Shown here: piece after piece, positions 11,367 to 25,539 of the stretch | How the letters are laid out: each line of letters starts with the position of its first letter | Numbering within the stretch: the first letter of the stretch is position 1 | Source: Epiperipatus broadwayi | Taxonomy: Eukaryota > Onychophora > Udeonychophora > Euonychophora > Peripatidae | Assembly: GCA_028023455.1 (NCBI GenBank) | Contig: JAQFVV010006313.1 | Span: 1,432,992-1,496,991 of the forward strand | Direction: 5' to 3' | DNA length: 64,000 nucleotides | Made by a program: the position numbers and the translations under genes | The notes under the pieces: model-generated | What the model was told of the DNA's origin: nothing | Databases searched by the model: none | Seen by the model: the letters and a program-made list of their open reading frames with translations, nothing else

Positions 11367-12988
11367 AAAATGAATTGTAATTAAAAAAAAAAAACAGAAT
11401 GCCATTAACTTTCCAAAATTAAAAGCTTTCTCAAAAAAAAAAAAAAAAAGATTAAAACTTTTAACTTGGAATGTTTTTACAATTTGATCAAAAAAATAAG
11501 TGCCAGAAGAAACTTATTTTAAACTACCAAATAAAATTTATCACAGACAAACTTTTAAATTACAGAAATTTTACAATATAGCTGCATATGTGTGCTATAT
11601 TCTATAAACTTTTAAATAACTTTATAAAATAAAACTTAGTATTATTTTGCGAAGGGATTTTTGAATTGAATACAGCATCTGGTGCAATATGTATATATAT
11701 ATTTACTATTTTTTTTAAAAAAAAGATGCTTTGGGAAATCTAAAAGGACAAAAAGGCATAGAAACAATTCATAATAAATCTATTATTAATGAAAATATTT
11801 TTATTTCTGTTTTTTCTCTAAAGAACTAACTTTAAAGTTCACTATGAATTTGTTTTTCACTGAGTTTCCCAAGTGATACATATTGACAAAATAAGAATTG
11901 AAGATTACTAAAAAATTTCAACTTGGTTAAATTTTCAAAAGTTCTAGATAAAACTCCGTTATATCCAAAACTTGTTTATATGATTACAGTTGGATGTAAA
12001 AAATTGAAAATTCTTGGAAATGTTGATAAACTATTAATTGGTCCATGTAATCACATTCTACCTCTGGATATCTTTAAAATGTAATTTCTTTGATGCTTAA
12101 ATTTAGAAAAGATAATTTTCCTTTTTATTAGACAGGATTTTATTTTAACATTATGCCATAAAGAATTGGAACTAATGTAGTCAACTGGACTGGATGCTTT
12201 ACAAACTATGTCAGACTATCTTTATTTAGCTGCCTATCATGGTTAATAACTTTATTATTATTGCCATTTTTAACCTATATTAATTGAAGCTAATCTAGTT
12301 GGATTGATAGTTTCTTATCAAGTACCAACGTTTTTTTCATTAAGGGTAAACAACCCCTCTTTACAACAAAATTAGTGTTGTCCAAAATTACTATAGTTAT
12401 TTTCTAGAGACTACATGATGCTTAATTTCCATTATCCACTTTTCATACCTACATGCACACATTGAACATTTATTTTCAAATGTCATGCATTCAACTATTT
12501 CTAAAATTAGATTTACTATTAGCAAAAAAACAAAATATAACTTCAATAAGTCATTTTTATATAATTTTATTAAATTTAAATGTTACCCCCCTTGTTCTTT
12601 TAAATAGATGTCAAAGCATTAATATTGTTTGACAAGTAGTAAAACTAAAATAATAGTCCATATTAGTTTAGTCATCCCTTTTTTTTTTAAAAAAAAAAAT
12701 TAACTTATTCACTTAAACATGAAACAAATAGACACAACAAATCTCTATTTATAAAGTGATATTTTTGACTGCCACTGTAATATGATTAAAGTGAAAAAAA
12801 AGTTATTTTAAAGATCATGTATATCTTTTGTTAAAAATTCATAGCAAGGGCTAACTATAACAATAATATATATATTAAATGTAAAATACAATACCCGTTA
12901 TAAAATATTATATATATATAATTTTTAATGGTAAATACAATATTATAGTTTAAATCCTTTTGTAGTGCTTTCGATTAAAATTTTTTTA
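11367..12988. other. Unassigned AT-rich stretch
   Basis: A/T homopolymer-rich sequence, including perfectly paired T10A11 near 12680. No supported gene or terminal repeat. Confidence 0.45.
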
Positions 12989-13282
12989 TATATATATAAT
13001 TCTTCAAAAAACAATATAATAATTAATACAGTAAATAATATTTTAAAAACAAATATCTATTATAATTTAATAGGAGTACTTTTGACTATCTAAGTAGTCA
13101 TTATCAACTATATTCAAATTCAGTTACAAAAAACTGTTATTTGTAACTGAATTTGAATATAGTTGATAACAACTACTTAAATAGTTGAAAGTACTTCTAT
13201 TAAATTATAATAGATATTTGTTTTTAAAATATTATTTACTGTATTAATTATTGTATTGTTTTTGAAGAATTATATATATATA
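12989..13282. mobile_element. Foldback element, possible PLE end dimer
   Basis: Near-perfect inverted repeat, arms 12989-13129 and 13141-13282 with an 11-nt loop. Outer ends are TA-rich (TATATATATAATTCTTCAAA). The arm segment GTTGATAACAACTACTTAAA followed by AGTACTTCTATTAAAT resembles the minus-strand tail of the PLE at 2.5 kb (GTTGACAAAGATTACTAGGA then AAAGTGCTC), so this may be another inverted PLE-end dimer. The palindrome is certain, the family link tentative. Confidence 0.7.
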
Positions 13283-13304
13283 ATTGGAATAGAGACATTG
13301 ATTA

Positions 13305-13308
<4 letters not shown>

Positions 13309-13352
<44 letters not shown>
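13309..13352. repeat. (TA)n microsatellite
   Basis: About 44 bp of pure TA just outside the foldback element. Confidence 0.95.
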
Positions 13353-13357
<5 letters not shown>

Positions 13358-13644
13358 TAACACTGGGTTGTAATGTAAAATATTCTATCAAAATAGTTGA
13401 TTTATAAAATATAAAATAATCACTAAATTGCCATATTAATGCAAAGAATGACACAATCAAATATCTTACAATGATACAAGTCTTCCCACAATCTTAAAAT
13501 TTAATAAAAAAATCTTCAAATTAAAATCACTCCCAAATATTTAAGAAAATATAGTGATTTATTAAAAAACTTGTGTTATAAGCATAAATTTTAAGAGTGA
13601 GAAAAAATAATAAAGCTTGTGAAATGCAAGACTAATTAATTTTC

Positions 13645-13694
13645 ACACACACACACACACACATACACACACACACATATATATATATATATAA
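13645..13694. repeat. (CA)n(TA)n microsatellite
   Basis: ACACAC run with one ATAC interruption, passing into TATATA. Confidence 0.95.
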
Positions 13695-16169
13695 TTATTT
13701 ATTAAAGTATATTGTAACTTCTGGAAAAGAGAGCTCAGACAACCCATGTGTCTCTAACCTCCACCACACACACACACACTACCTCCAGAGTGGATGGCCA
13801 CAGGATCAAGGGTGAAGGAACATCAAATTATAAAATTTCCAGGGCACCAAATTGTTATTTTAATGACAATTCAATATATTACTTATTATTTAATAATTCA
13901 CTTAATTCTCTACACTAATATCCAATGAATGGGTAATAAATAAAATTTTCAACAAATAAACACTGAGAGCGATATTACTACTAATAATATTGTGATTTAT
14001 TATATTTATTTGGAGAGGAGGAAAAATCTCATCTCAAATTCCTGCTGTACTATAAATGTCTCAGCACACTTATCATTTATTTAACATTAATGTCACAATT
14101 AAATTTTAAGTAAATTAATTTCCATTCCCATCATCATTCTCCTAATTCATCACTCTTTCACATTGTCAACGATAACTCGGTTTTGCGAATGATAATTTTG
14201 TAATGGTTAATTCTAAAACTTTTATTTATTTTCCGAATTCATTTTCTTTTGATAACTCTTATTTCCAGTATGATAATCCTGTCTCAGAGCTTCAGCATAG
14301 TAAAGTGCAAAAAATTTACACCCTGATGAGAATTATCAGTGATAAATGAATATTCTTCCAGTGATTATATTCATATTTGACCTTGGCTGAATTTCACACA
14401 GCCAATGACTACTTTTTCTATTTTTCCAAATAATTAACATCAAAATTTAACTACAAATTTTGTAAATAAAGTACTATAAACATTCTAGTAATTTAGAGAT
14501 TTTTAATTAATTAGTTTACCTGGGAAGGTATTTGAATATAGCGGATGGAGAAAGGATTTTATGTCCACCCACTGCACTCCATATCACCCAATAATCCTAC
14601 TGCATACTATAAATCTTCAATGTTAATGTTTCTAAATTAGTTATCAATTTTCTGTAATTATTAATTTGAAATTGTAGTGCTAAATAATTTTCTTTTATCA
14701 AATTGGGTAATGAAACTTTATAATTAATCTCTTCAATAATGTACCTAATATAGTGTAATAAAATTGGACCATAATTAAAATTCAAGTAATAATGTATTTG
14801 GTATATTATTAGGATTTTCAGAATTCATGGGATCCACAAAACATTGAGAAACTTACAATGTTTTTATTTTAAAATGACAACATTTTATTAACAAACACAC
14901 CTAAAAAAATTAATTACAATATTAATATAGTTTCTTCTAACATTCACCTGTTCTTCAACCATATAAAAATATAAAACAAAACAGCATATACTGCTAAATT
15001 GTAATAGGACAAAGTATTATTCAATTATCAATGAACCGGGTCTACAATTGCTATGGAGTGACTTTATTCTATGAATAGATAACTTTATTATTTAGCTTTA
15101 TATAATCATGTAACCTTTAATATTACCATAACTGTTAACTTCTTAAATATATTTCTAAACTTTACATTACTTTGTTTACTTTACAGTTGCGAATATTGGT
15201 CATGAAGATCTCTCTTCACAAAATAGTGAGCTAGTAAATTACGCATTAATTAATTCAATCTAATATGCCTTAACCAGTTGTTTTTAAAATTTAAAATATT
15301 TTACATCTGCTTACCCTAGCATGAATTAAACAACTATTCAAATGTTAAAGAATCGGTACACAGATAGATCATACTTTCACTTATACTCATGTAAATCATA
15401 TACCAATGTCCTCTCAAAAATAATATTTTAATTGGCTTACCATTCCATCAATGTTCTCTTCTGGCTGTAAACTGGAACCTTTAAAACACACTGCTTATTA
15501 TTAAACAAATATGTTTTATTTCTCAAATTCAATACTTAACTTTATACTTATTCTTGGAACCTAACTTTATACTTATTCTTGGAACCTAACTACCTACCTA
15601 AAGTTAAATAAAATGCAATGTCTCAGTACAATAGATCACACTTTCAAACCCACACTCACAAATAAACAGCAAATTGATTTTACGACCCTGGTACTAATAT
15701 TCATAACTTATACACTTACTATTCCATAACTAATATACACCCGTAAGAAAATGAAGTCAGCATCAACATGAGTGTTGGCAAAAACCCGGAATAAAAGAAA
15801 AAAAGTACCTTTTCATTAAATCTAAGGTATGCTAGGATTAATCGCTAATCATATAAGTATAAATGGGTTTGCATAAAGCATTCCGGCTATTAATAAAGAA
15901 ATCATCTTAAGGTGTAAAAATAAACAAAGTGGGAATTTCATCCTCCACTTCTAAATACTTCATAGATTTTACTATTGGGTGAGCAAGCTATGCTACTGCT
16001 TCACTGGCTAGGTGGTGATCATTTAATCAACCACAAACGAGGGTCATTCACCAATCCACACTCACATATGAGAATTTAAACTTAAATTACATCCACAAAA
16101 TATTGCACTGACGCATGAGCCAACAATTTTATAAGCTTAAATCAGCTTACCTCTACATCATTTCTAACT
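13695..16169. other. Unassigned stretch with one 26-bp tandem pair
   Basis: At 15538-15589 a 26-bp unit (AACTTTATACTTATTCTTGG plus AACCT) is repeated twice in tandem. A short CA run lies near 13765. No gene found. Confidence 0.5.
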
Positions 16170-16170
16170 T

Positions 16171-17189
<1,019 letters not shown>

Positions 17190-17197
17190 AATTATTT

Positions 17198-18178
17198 GGT
17201 AAAATTGATTTTTAGTGGCCACAACTTTTCACCCACTATTTTTTAAAAATTGAACTATATTTTGTTTTTATCCTACTTGCAGGAATTTGGATTTATTTGA
17301 AAAATAATTGAATTATATTTTATTCATACTATGTAATTGACTTACATTTTTAGCTAGTTTAAACAACTATTAAATATTAACATTCACATGTGGCAAAACT
17401 TGAAATAATTTGCCAATGCACTTTATTGCTTACGAGATTGGTGTCAATGAATGAGTGGTCATATACTGGCATCATTATTTCTGGAAAGAATGTGCTACAT
17501 ATTTTGACAGAAATTCAGCAATTGTAGGCAGATTAGCGAACCAAGGATAGTGGAGATCGATGCATGCGAAGTATTTCTTTCACCAAAAATACCATAAGGA
17601 GCAATGAGAGAAGGCCGTTGGGTGTTCAGTTGGCCAGAGAGAGGTCAATAAAGTGTTTTTATCAGAAATTTAAAATAAATTAGCTGCCTCTCTGGAACTG
17701 CTCATACAGCAACATATTTTACCTGGTACACATATAATCATTACCAGTTGACATGCATATAGCAATATAAGTGGTCTAGATAATGGTATATATCTTCACT
17801 CTGTCGTCATCCACCAAGAGATCTTTATTGACCTGGACAACAAACTTATCCACACTAATAATGTGAAAAATATGTAGGTGAGAGCAAACCGTAAGCTAAA
17901 ATATCAATTTGCTACCAGTGGAGCTTTGTTTTCATCTTACCTGCAGGAATTTGCATTTAGTTGTATGCAAGAATATGCCACGATTGTTGAGAATTTTCTC
18001 GTGTGCATAGCTCAAAACTGCATAAAAATGTATTTTTTTTTATATTCACTTTCATGTAAAAAATACATTTATAGTTAGATATGCAGTACTTTACAATTAA
18101 ATTGTACGAATAAAATATAGTTTCAGTTTTTTAAAAATAGAGGACGAAAAGTTGTGGCTACTAAAAGTCAGTTTTACC
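17198..18178 (+). mobile_element. Merlin DNA transposon, second copy
   Basis: The ends pair as TIRs over about 70 bp: left GGTAAAATTGATTTTTAGTG at 17198, right end the complement with a few changes, finishing at 18178. They share the GGTAAAA start with the Merlin at 4.5 kb. Left flank AATTATTT (17190-17197) recurs exactly at 18184-18191, five bases outside the right end, so a TSD with a small insertion is possible. The inside codes on the plus strand for the C-terminal half of a Merlin transposase. At 981 bp it is internally deleted or truncated. Confidence 0.8.
17683..18030 (+). pseudogene. Merlin transposase C-terminal half, broken
   Basis: One frame with at least two in-frame stops. It reads LELLIQQHILPGTHIII, then a TGA at the Cys/Trp position of the SDxWxAY block, HAYSNISGLDNGIY, HSVVIHQEIFIDLDNKLIHT, NNVKNM, TAG at the conserved Trp, VRANRKLKYQFATS, ALFSSYLQEFAF. 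The order matches the second half of Merlin/ISXO2-like transposases (VNHSxNFVDP, HTNxVExMW, then a terminal YLxEF block). The second catalytic Asp position is mutated. It keeps the C-terminal block missing from the 4.9-kb copy. Confidence 0.8.
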
Positions 18179-18191
18179 ATTTCAATTATTT

Positions 18192-19710
18192 ATTTCTCAT
18201 TAACAGATTGTCTTTTCAAGTCAACGACAATTCAGACGATATTCTAGGCGTGATTTAACATGCGGTATTGATATGCAATTACACACTTATTTTTGATAAA
18301 ATAAATAAATAATTATTTTTTTCTGAACTTTCGATGATACAAATAATAATATCCATCCATTTTAAGAAGTGAACATATAAAATACAGATCCACAAAATTC
18401 AGTGTTTCCTCAATGTTCTTTAAGTAAAATTTTATCTGCAGTCGATGCTGCATTATTTGCCGATGGATAAAGGTGATTAACTTCAGGAAAGAATTAAATA
18501 TATGCCCGATAAAAAAGTTTAGCCGATAACAATATCTTACAGTAATATAACTTTTTAACTAAAATTTCATTCAGAAATGGAGTTAGGACAACGGTAAAAA
18601 CTGAAATTTTTAATATGTTTAAAATGAAAATTTAATCTCAATGAAGTTCCCCTAGAGACAAAATGATGATGAAGAGCTCAGCCTTAAAGATGACTGAGTT
18701 TAAATATTTTGGTACCTTTCCCTCCAATTTCTGAACGATACTTTTTTGTCAATCAAATTACATCCAATTTTTAATTGGTTGTTTGCTATTGTTTTATAAA
18801 TAATCTATTCATATTTTTATAGATATCACGTGGTTTTGTTGAATTTTCCCAGGCGTGAAAACCCCCTTGAGAGAATAAAAATGAAAGTTTTTAATATAAG
18901 AAAATAATACATAGCAGACCAACTTTAAACTCAAGATTTTGAATAGGAATTGGATGCTATGAATATGATATTGAAATGAATTAAGACTTTTCTCAAAAGG
19001 CTTTCCACCGACACCACCTACTATCCCTAATGATTATTGATTATTTTTATAATTAAAATTTTCTAAAAATTTTTACATATATGCATTTACTCACACATAT
19101 GTAACTCTACTTAAACCGATTTCTTAATACTTTTATTGATTCTTGATTTTTCTATACAACTTTTTTTTCAATATTGTATAGTTATAATTTACTTCTACGA
19201 TCATACAATTTTTATTAGACACTTTCTTATTAAATAAACAGGATATTTACTTTATAAACTCTACCCCCTCCGTTTCTGATTCATCTGCTGTATTAATACG
19301 ATCTGTAAAATATTTTTATTAAATAAACCTTCAACCTCACCGTTTTTCATATTTAAATATTTGTTGAATTGACATTTTAAATAAAACAATTCTTATTTAA
19401 AGTATTTTTGAATAAATTTGTCTTGAGTACTAAGTAATTTACGAAAATTTATTCAATTTTTATTTTGACTCGAATTTAATACTTTCTAAATAACTCTAGA
19501 ATACAATTAATGCATTTTATGAGGAACCATTTAATATACACCGACTTCAATAAAACTAGTTTCAAACTCAGGCAGTTTTGGTTAAAACCAAAAGCTACAA
19601 TATATATTGTGAATGTTTGGGAACAGATGTACAAGTTTGATAGTGCATACATATATACATGTTTTAAGTTAAATGACAATGAAAATGAACAAAATAAGAA
19701 GTTACATAAT
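18192..19710. other. Unassigned AT-rich stretch
   Basis: No supported gene, TIR or RNA. The small opposing frames at 19476-19748 overlap each other and show no family resemblance. Confidence 0.45.
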
Positions 19711-20190
19711 TGAATTAAAATATAAGGGATTAGAACGCAGACGTTCAAGAACCCTTCAGCTATTTACAATATCTCTTACAACTGATACACATGACCACAC
19801 ACATGTCGAAATAAATAAATAAACACCAATATACATACTTCATACCGAACCAGCACTCATCAGTTGGTCCAGATCATAACCTACACCCATACATATAAGT
19901 GCTCAGTTTTATTAAGATATCAAACCTTCATAGGTTAATGGACAAGGTTCAATCTACCCAATACCCAACTCTTCAGCCATCCATATCATTGAAAATCTGA
20001 TGATAAAATGCCCAAATCCCATGCTGATGTCAATATTATTGTTATGCCCATGTTATCCTCAAGTCACTCTGACCCCTCATGTATAGGATTTCATCCATTT
20101 AAATACATAGAAGAAGAAAAAGCCAGATTCAGAATTAATGTGTAACATTTAAAATACCAGCATTCTTTATATAGCTGCAGCTTAATTGTA
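19711..20190 (+). repeat. Repeat family A, copy 1
   Basis: First of five copies of an unnamed ~470-bp repeat. Shared landmarks in order: GATTTGAACACAGA-like start, ACATGACCACACACATGT, CATCAGTTGGTCCAGAT, TCTACCCAATACCCAACTCT, CCATTTAAATACATAGAAGA, and a GCTTAATTGTAAATATA junction. The junction occurs at both unit ends, so copies 1 and 2 are true tandem units. The reverse strand has GTGTTCAAATCCCC, like a tRNA B box, so a tRNA-derived SINE is possible, but no convincing A box was seen. Confidence 0.75.
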
Positions 20191-20580
20191 AATATAGGGG
20201 ATTTGAACACAGAATTTTCAAGCATCCTACAACTATCTACACTATTTTATACCACTGATATACATGACCACACACATGTAGAAAAGATAAATAATCACCA
20301 CTATACATATTTCCTGCTGAACCAGAATTCATCAGTTGGCACAGATAATAATCTCCCACACCTATATATTCAGTGCTCGTTTTATATTAAGTTAGCAAAT
20401 CATATTTTAATGGACATGCTTCAATCTACCCAATCTCCAACTCTTCAACGATTCATACAATTGAAAATCTGTTGGTGGAATGCTGACGCCAATATTATTG
20501 TTATGCCCAAGTTGACCTCAAGTCATTCTCACTTCTCATGTATAGGATCTTATCCATTTAAATACATAGAAGAGGGATAA
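20148..20580 (+). repeat. Repeat family A, copy 2
   Basis: Tandem head-to-tail with copy 1 and the best preserved. A 125-residue frame (20203-20580) runs through it, but the other copies break that frame, so I do not regard it as coding. Ends at AGAGGGATAACAAGG. Confidence 0.75.
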
Positions 20581-20589
20581 CAAGGACAT

Positions 20590-20960
20590 AACCAAATATT
20601 GGCATCCATATGGGATTTGGGTATTTTATTATCACATTTTCAATGGTATGGATGGATGAAGAGTTGGAAGTTGGCGTAGATTGAAGCCTGTCCATTAAGT
20701 ATGAAGATGAAAATTTGCTATCTTAATATAAACTGAGCATTGATTATATATATATATTGATGATTATAAACTGAGCATTGATTATATATATATATTGATG
20801 ATTATTTATTTTTTCTACATGTGTGTGGACATGTGTATCAGTGGTATGAGATAGTGTGGATACTTGAAAGGTGCTTGAAAGGCTGTGTTCAAATTCTATT
20901 TTTTTACAATTAAGCTCCAGGTATATGAAGAATGCCTGTATTTCAAATATTATAATTGAA
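20590..20960 (-). repeat. Repeat family A, copy 3, inverted
   Basis: Reverse-complement copy facing copy 2. It carries an internal tandem duplication of about 36 bp (ATTATAAACTGAGCATTGAT then TATA and TTGATG) at 20738-20809, falling at the family's TATATA position. Confidence 0.75.
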
Positions 20961-22147
20961 TTAATAACATTTTTGGTATTTAAAATAAAATATTTAAAAT
21001 TGAATAAAAAGATCTCTGATACTTTTAGTTTATTATTAAATGTATTTTTGAATTTGATAAAATTCTAACACTTTTAAAGTAGCAATAGGAAAACGATTTT
21101 AATAAAAGGGTTTTTGAATCTATATCTATTTATTGAATGTAAAATAAATGATTATTATATTGTAATTATAATCTTATTTTTTAATTACAAAAAAAAAAAT
21201 CTAACTTTTATTGGTGGAGTAAAAAAATGTTTTCAGTCTCCATGCTGGTTGAGTTTAGAACAACTGAAGACAAAGATACTGAAGGCTACTTTTGATGCAC
21301 CATAGAATAAATGTGCATCCACCATTTTTTATGCCTTAAGTTTTGGGAATAATTAAGACAAATGAAAACTGAAACGTGTATATTCCAATTACCCAAGGCA
21401 ATTCTATATGGTAACCATTCTAAATACACATGAAAGCATGGATATAAAACTTTTAATTTATGTGTAAAATATTCAGTATATATAATTTACTTTTCTATTG
21501 TATAAAGAAATCTACTAATTTTGCAGAAATTTCCAGCTTTATATATATATATATATATATAGAATCACTTATAAAAAAATACTGAAAGATAAAGCATATA
21601 TGTAGTGGCAGATACAAAAAAAAAAAAACTACTTTTATTATATAAAAATGTTTAAAAAAATATTTCTTTTGAATTTTTTATTTACTTAAAACACAGAAGA
21701 AAATAATAATTAAAAACCACCTAAAGCATAAGATCTTCAGCAAGAAAAAAAATCATTTGAAATCCCAAGCAAAGAACTGTCAAAATCTAAATTTTATTTA
21801 GTTTCTTCAATATTATTGTTTAATTTTTTTAAAGGAATTTTGACTCGTTTTATAGTTGAGTTTTTTTTTTGCTTTTTTTTTTGCATTGTGATATTATATA
21901 TTTATTCAAAGGTAAATGAAAATCCTAAAATGTGAAATAATTTATAATTTTAAAACAAATTTCAATTAATAATTGAAATATTTTTATATGAATACATGTA
22001 TTACATTTAAATTCAATTATTATTTACATAAGACAGGATAATGTACATTATTTGGCTTAAAAGGAAATTAATTATTAATCATTAAAACATTTTTGTATTA
22101 TAATACACTTGCATGTGTGTAAATGTATATTATATTTACTTGAATAT
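20961..22147. other. Unassigned AT-rich stretch
   Basis: Only homopolymers and a short (TA)n at 21541-21560. The 61- to 69-residue frames here show no resemblance to a protein family. Confidence 0.45.
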
Positions 22148-22320
22148 AATATATAGGGTATATGAGCACAGACTTTCACATGACCCACCACTCTCCACAC
22201 TATCTAATAACACTGATGCACTCGAACACACATATGTTGAAAAGATAAAAAATCACCAATATATGTATTTCATGCTAGACCAGCAATCATCAGTTGGTCC
22301 AGATTACCATCTCTACACAT
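22148..22320 (+). repeat. Repeat family A, copy 4, partial
   Basis: First third of the family: GTATATGAGCACAGACTTTC, then ACATATGTTGAAAAGATAAA and CATCAGTTGGTCCAGAT. It stops at the CACATA position where copy 5 is also interrupted. Confidence 0.7.
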
Positions 22321-22455
22321 AGCAATTATTATAGCTTCATATGTTTTAAAAGCAAATTAATAATTAAATGCTTAAACTACTTTTATTGTATTAAGTATCT
22401 GTACAAATATTGAGCTTACATGTGATATATATTATAATGGACAATATGATAGATA

Positions 22456-22465
<10 letters not shown>

Positions 22466-22490
<25 letters not shown>

Positions 22491-22527
22491 ATATATATTA
22501 TTTTATTATATATATATATATATATAT
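22466..22527. repeat. Palindromic (TA)n cluster
   Basis: Two TA runs around TATTTTATTATA, able to fold on themselves. Confidence 0.9.
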
Positions 22528-22532
22528 AATAA

Positions 22533-23080
22533 AATAAGTCATAAATTTCATAACTTGATTTTAAGCTTGCATTTAAATTATCACTAGATGGAGCTTACCA
22601 ATAGCTCTAAACAAGCTTTATTTTTATAAGTGCCAAAAGAGAAAGAATTCAAAACCTCTATGCTAAGTCCCTACCTCCAGATCAATTGGTTTGGAAATTA
22701 TAGCACACCTCGGTGGAGGGCTGGGACTCTAGAAACTAGATCTAAAATACTAACTCAAAAGTCAGCACTTATAAAACACATTTCTATCAATTCGAAAGTC
22801 TGAACTTTTCAGACACTTAAATGTCTTCAAATCTAGCTTTCCAAACCAGATGGCTATATGAGTCTGAATTTAGCTCAGTTTCACCATATAGTAAAAGCCT
22901 CTGCAATATAGCATCGCAAAAGCTTTCAAAGGTACACTTATAATAATTAATAAAACAAGTCATAAATTTTATAACTTGCTTTTAAGCTTTCATTTAAATG
23001 ATCACTAGATGGAGCTTACCAATAGTTCTAAACAAGCTTTATTTTTATAAGTGCTGAAAGAGAAAGAATTCAAAATCTAT
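22533..23080. repeat. Repeat family B, direct pair
   Basis: A 128-bp block (start AAGTCATAAATTTCATAACT, with CACTAGATGGAGCTTACCAA and ending AGAGAAAGAATTCAAAA) occurs at 22536-22660 and again at 22954-23075, with a less AT-rich spacer. A third, diverged copy is at 61337-61465. Terminal direct repeats of a small element or a local duplication are both possible. Confidence 0.75.
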
Positions 23081-23089
23081 ATATATATC

Positions 23090-23225
23090 CGTTATAAATA
23101 TATTATATGCTAGTTCTAAATAATTTAACAGTAAAAATATAAAAAATATATCTTAATTAATCAGCACTTTTGATTAATTAAGATATATATTTTATTATTT
23201 TTATCATTAAATTATTTAAAACTTA
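23090..23225. repeat. Inverted repeat near PLE-like end
   Basis: Arms about 23104-23158 and 23173-23226 around CAGCACTTTTGATT. The centre matches GAGCACTTTTGATT at the tail of the PLE at 2.5 kb, so this is probably another PLE-end palindrome. Confidence 0.6.
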
Positions 23226-23280
23226 TAAAATATGTTTCCAAGAAGAACTGTGTTTAATAAAATAAAATAAAAATAAATAT

Positions 23281-23313
23281 ACTGATGTTTCGATAAGATA
23301 ACATCATTTACCA
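23281..23313 (-). ncRNA. Degenerate hammerhead-like sequence
   Basis: Minus strand reads AAAUGAUG-UUAUC-UUAUCGAAACAUCAGU. The GAAACAUCAGU half fits PLE hammerheads closely, while the CUGAUGA box is changed and helix II is weak. Its place beside a PLE-like palindrome supports a decayed ribozyme. Confidence 0.3.
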
Positions 23314-25035
23314 ATGAAAACTTTCATTAAAAGACATATATATGGCAAAGACATCAGAATTCCAATTTTGCAACAGTAATTCAATAAATAAAAGAGAAGA
23401 ACAAAGGAGACACTCTAAAGTTATAAATATTATAACTAAATAAATAACAAATCCATCAATCACCAACAATATTCAATAACTAAGTATAAATATATAGATT
23501 GAACTACCTGCATTAAATTAAATAACTAGACTTATGTAAATAATTATCTTCACTCTATGTATGCATACATTTATCTAATTATGTAATAAGTATCAAAATA
23601 TGATAGCTCAAATAATTATATTATTCATTATGAATCAATTAATTATAGAATACTCTAATAATTTTAAAATAAGTTAGATAACAATTCTCAGAAGTTTTAA
23701 TTAATAAAACATGTTAAAAATATTATGTCAATATGGAAAATTATCAAAACAGTGTGATATATAAAATAAACAAAAAAAAAAAGGCAGATTTCCTAAAGGA
23801 TTGTGATGATGATATTTTGGATGTGATAATATTTTGATGTATTTTTATCATTTATGATTGAATGTTAAATGTCTAGAAAACTTTAAAGTCTTCCAAATAC
23901 AAATAACTGTTAATTATAAAACACAACAGCAACCCGGATTAATAGATTACACAATGTTTCATGTGGTACTATTCTTCTCTCTTCCTTGGGTATTGCTAGC
24001 CTGTCCAGTGATCATATATCTTTAGATTTTTGAATGTCAAATTTGCCTTGCCTTAAAATTTGAAATTTAAGAATTTAAAGGTGTAAGTTCAACTCCTATG
24101 CTAGCATTGCCACTGGTTAGACCAGTAACACGTGAAAGAGAATGGATCATATGACTACACAAAACATTCTGTAATATACTAACCTGTGTTATCATTTGCA
24201 TGTTATTACTAATAACTGTTTGTATTTGAAATAGCATGACTATATGTGTTAAATGGAAAATGTAAAATCTTTTATTTGATATTTTTGATGAATTAAAGTA
24301 AGGCTAGTTTTAAGCAAAAGATATTTGCAAAATAATAATGCTTTAGCATTTCTTAATTGTTGTGAAAAATATTTGAGACCAGAATTATAATCAATAGTTG
24401 AAATATAATATTATGAAAGATAAATAGCATAGACTAAAGTAAAAAAAAGAGGATAATTTTTTCAATATTTATCTTCACAGCTCTTTATGTTATTTATAAT
24501 GTGCCATATGATCATAAAGATATGAATGTTCTAAAATCACATAATGATGTGGAATATATAGATATTTGCATATTAGTCCAAATATGATGAATAATAGACC
24601 TATAGCTACTATATATTAGCATGTAATATTTGGTCTTATTTTTGTTTGTTGAAAACAGGATTGTTGAATAATTTTGATTTAAAGTTAGATCCTTTGAAAT
24701 ATAAATTCATTCTCAAAGTTAAGTAGTAAATATAACCTTAAAAAATATTATGTTGGAAAAAGAATTGAAAAATATGTACGTGATAGAATTTTATTAATGT
24801 TTTGTGGTATCATAGTATAAATGATGAATTAATTGATTTTGATATGAGGTCTTAAGGATAAGATATTATATTGTTTGGTTATAAAAAAAATTAAGATTAT
24901 ATTATTGATGTAAAAGATTACTGAAAGAAATAAAAATAAAAAAGGGTTAATGTCAAATTTATAGCAAAACATTAGCAATTATTTCTGAAAGTTATACAAA
25001 AGCTGAAATAATGTAAATACATAATTGCACTCTAT
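23314..25035. other. Unassigned AT-rich stretch
   Basis: No supported gene. A GTTCAACTCC (B-box-like) string near 24087 has no A box at a suitable distance. Confidence 0.4.
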
Positions 25036-25511
25036 AATAAATTGTTAGAGAAGTAATTAATGTATAGAGTGCACATAGAGCTTATGTAAATAGTCTAAAC
25101 AGGGACTAACCTATATTCAATGCACTTTAAAATTCACAATAATCAAGCACATTTTTCCGATAGAGGGATCTTCCAAACCACAACTTTTTTTATAAAGATA
25201 AGAGTGGCCATCTTATCTTTAACTTAAATGTCCATTTCATGTAAGTTAATTTGTAAAGGAAATAGTGGATTTAAACAATGGAGAAAACAACTACTTCATG
25301 TTTCCAAATCAAGATGCTTCAGATCCGCCTATATAAATGGACATTTAGGTTCAATATAAGACAGCCACTCTTATATTTATAAAAAAGGTCACTATCATGT
25401 GTCATGGTTTGGAAAATCCCTCTATCAGCAAAATATGCTTCATTATTGCAAATTTTAAAGCAAATTAAATATAGGTTAGTGCCTGTTTAGATTATTTAAA
25501 TAAATTGTTAG
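25036..25511. mobile_element. Foldback element with 13-bp flanking repeats
   Basis: Inverted repeat of about 25081-25503 with imperfect arms of roughly 130-160 bp. Shared arm blocks include CTAACCTATATTNAAT, CAATAATNAAGCA, GATAGAGGGAT, CCAAACCA and AATGGACATTTA. AATAAATTGTTAG occurs exactly at 25036-25048 and 25499-25511 and may be a TSD. A small hairpin (TGCACTCTATA / TATAGAGTGCA at 25026-25072) overlaps the left edge. No coding content. Confidence 0.7.
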
Positions 25512-25539
25512 TAAAAAGTTAGATAAAAAAAATTATTTA

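Noticed and set aside
19476-19748. Overlapping frames of 67-90 residues on both strands
   Set aside because: AT-rich chance frames on opposite strands without any family motif.
20203-20580. 125-residue open frame
   Set aside because: It lies wholly within repeat A and is not kept open in the other copies.
24080-24190. tRNA-like sequence around GTTCAACTCC
   Set aside because: No cloverleaf pairing and no flanking duplication.
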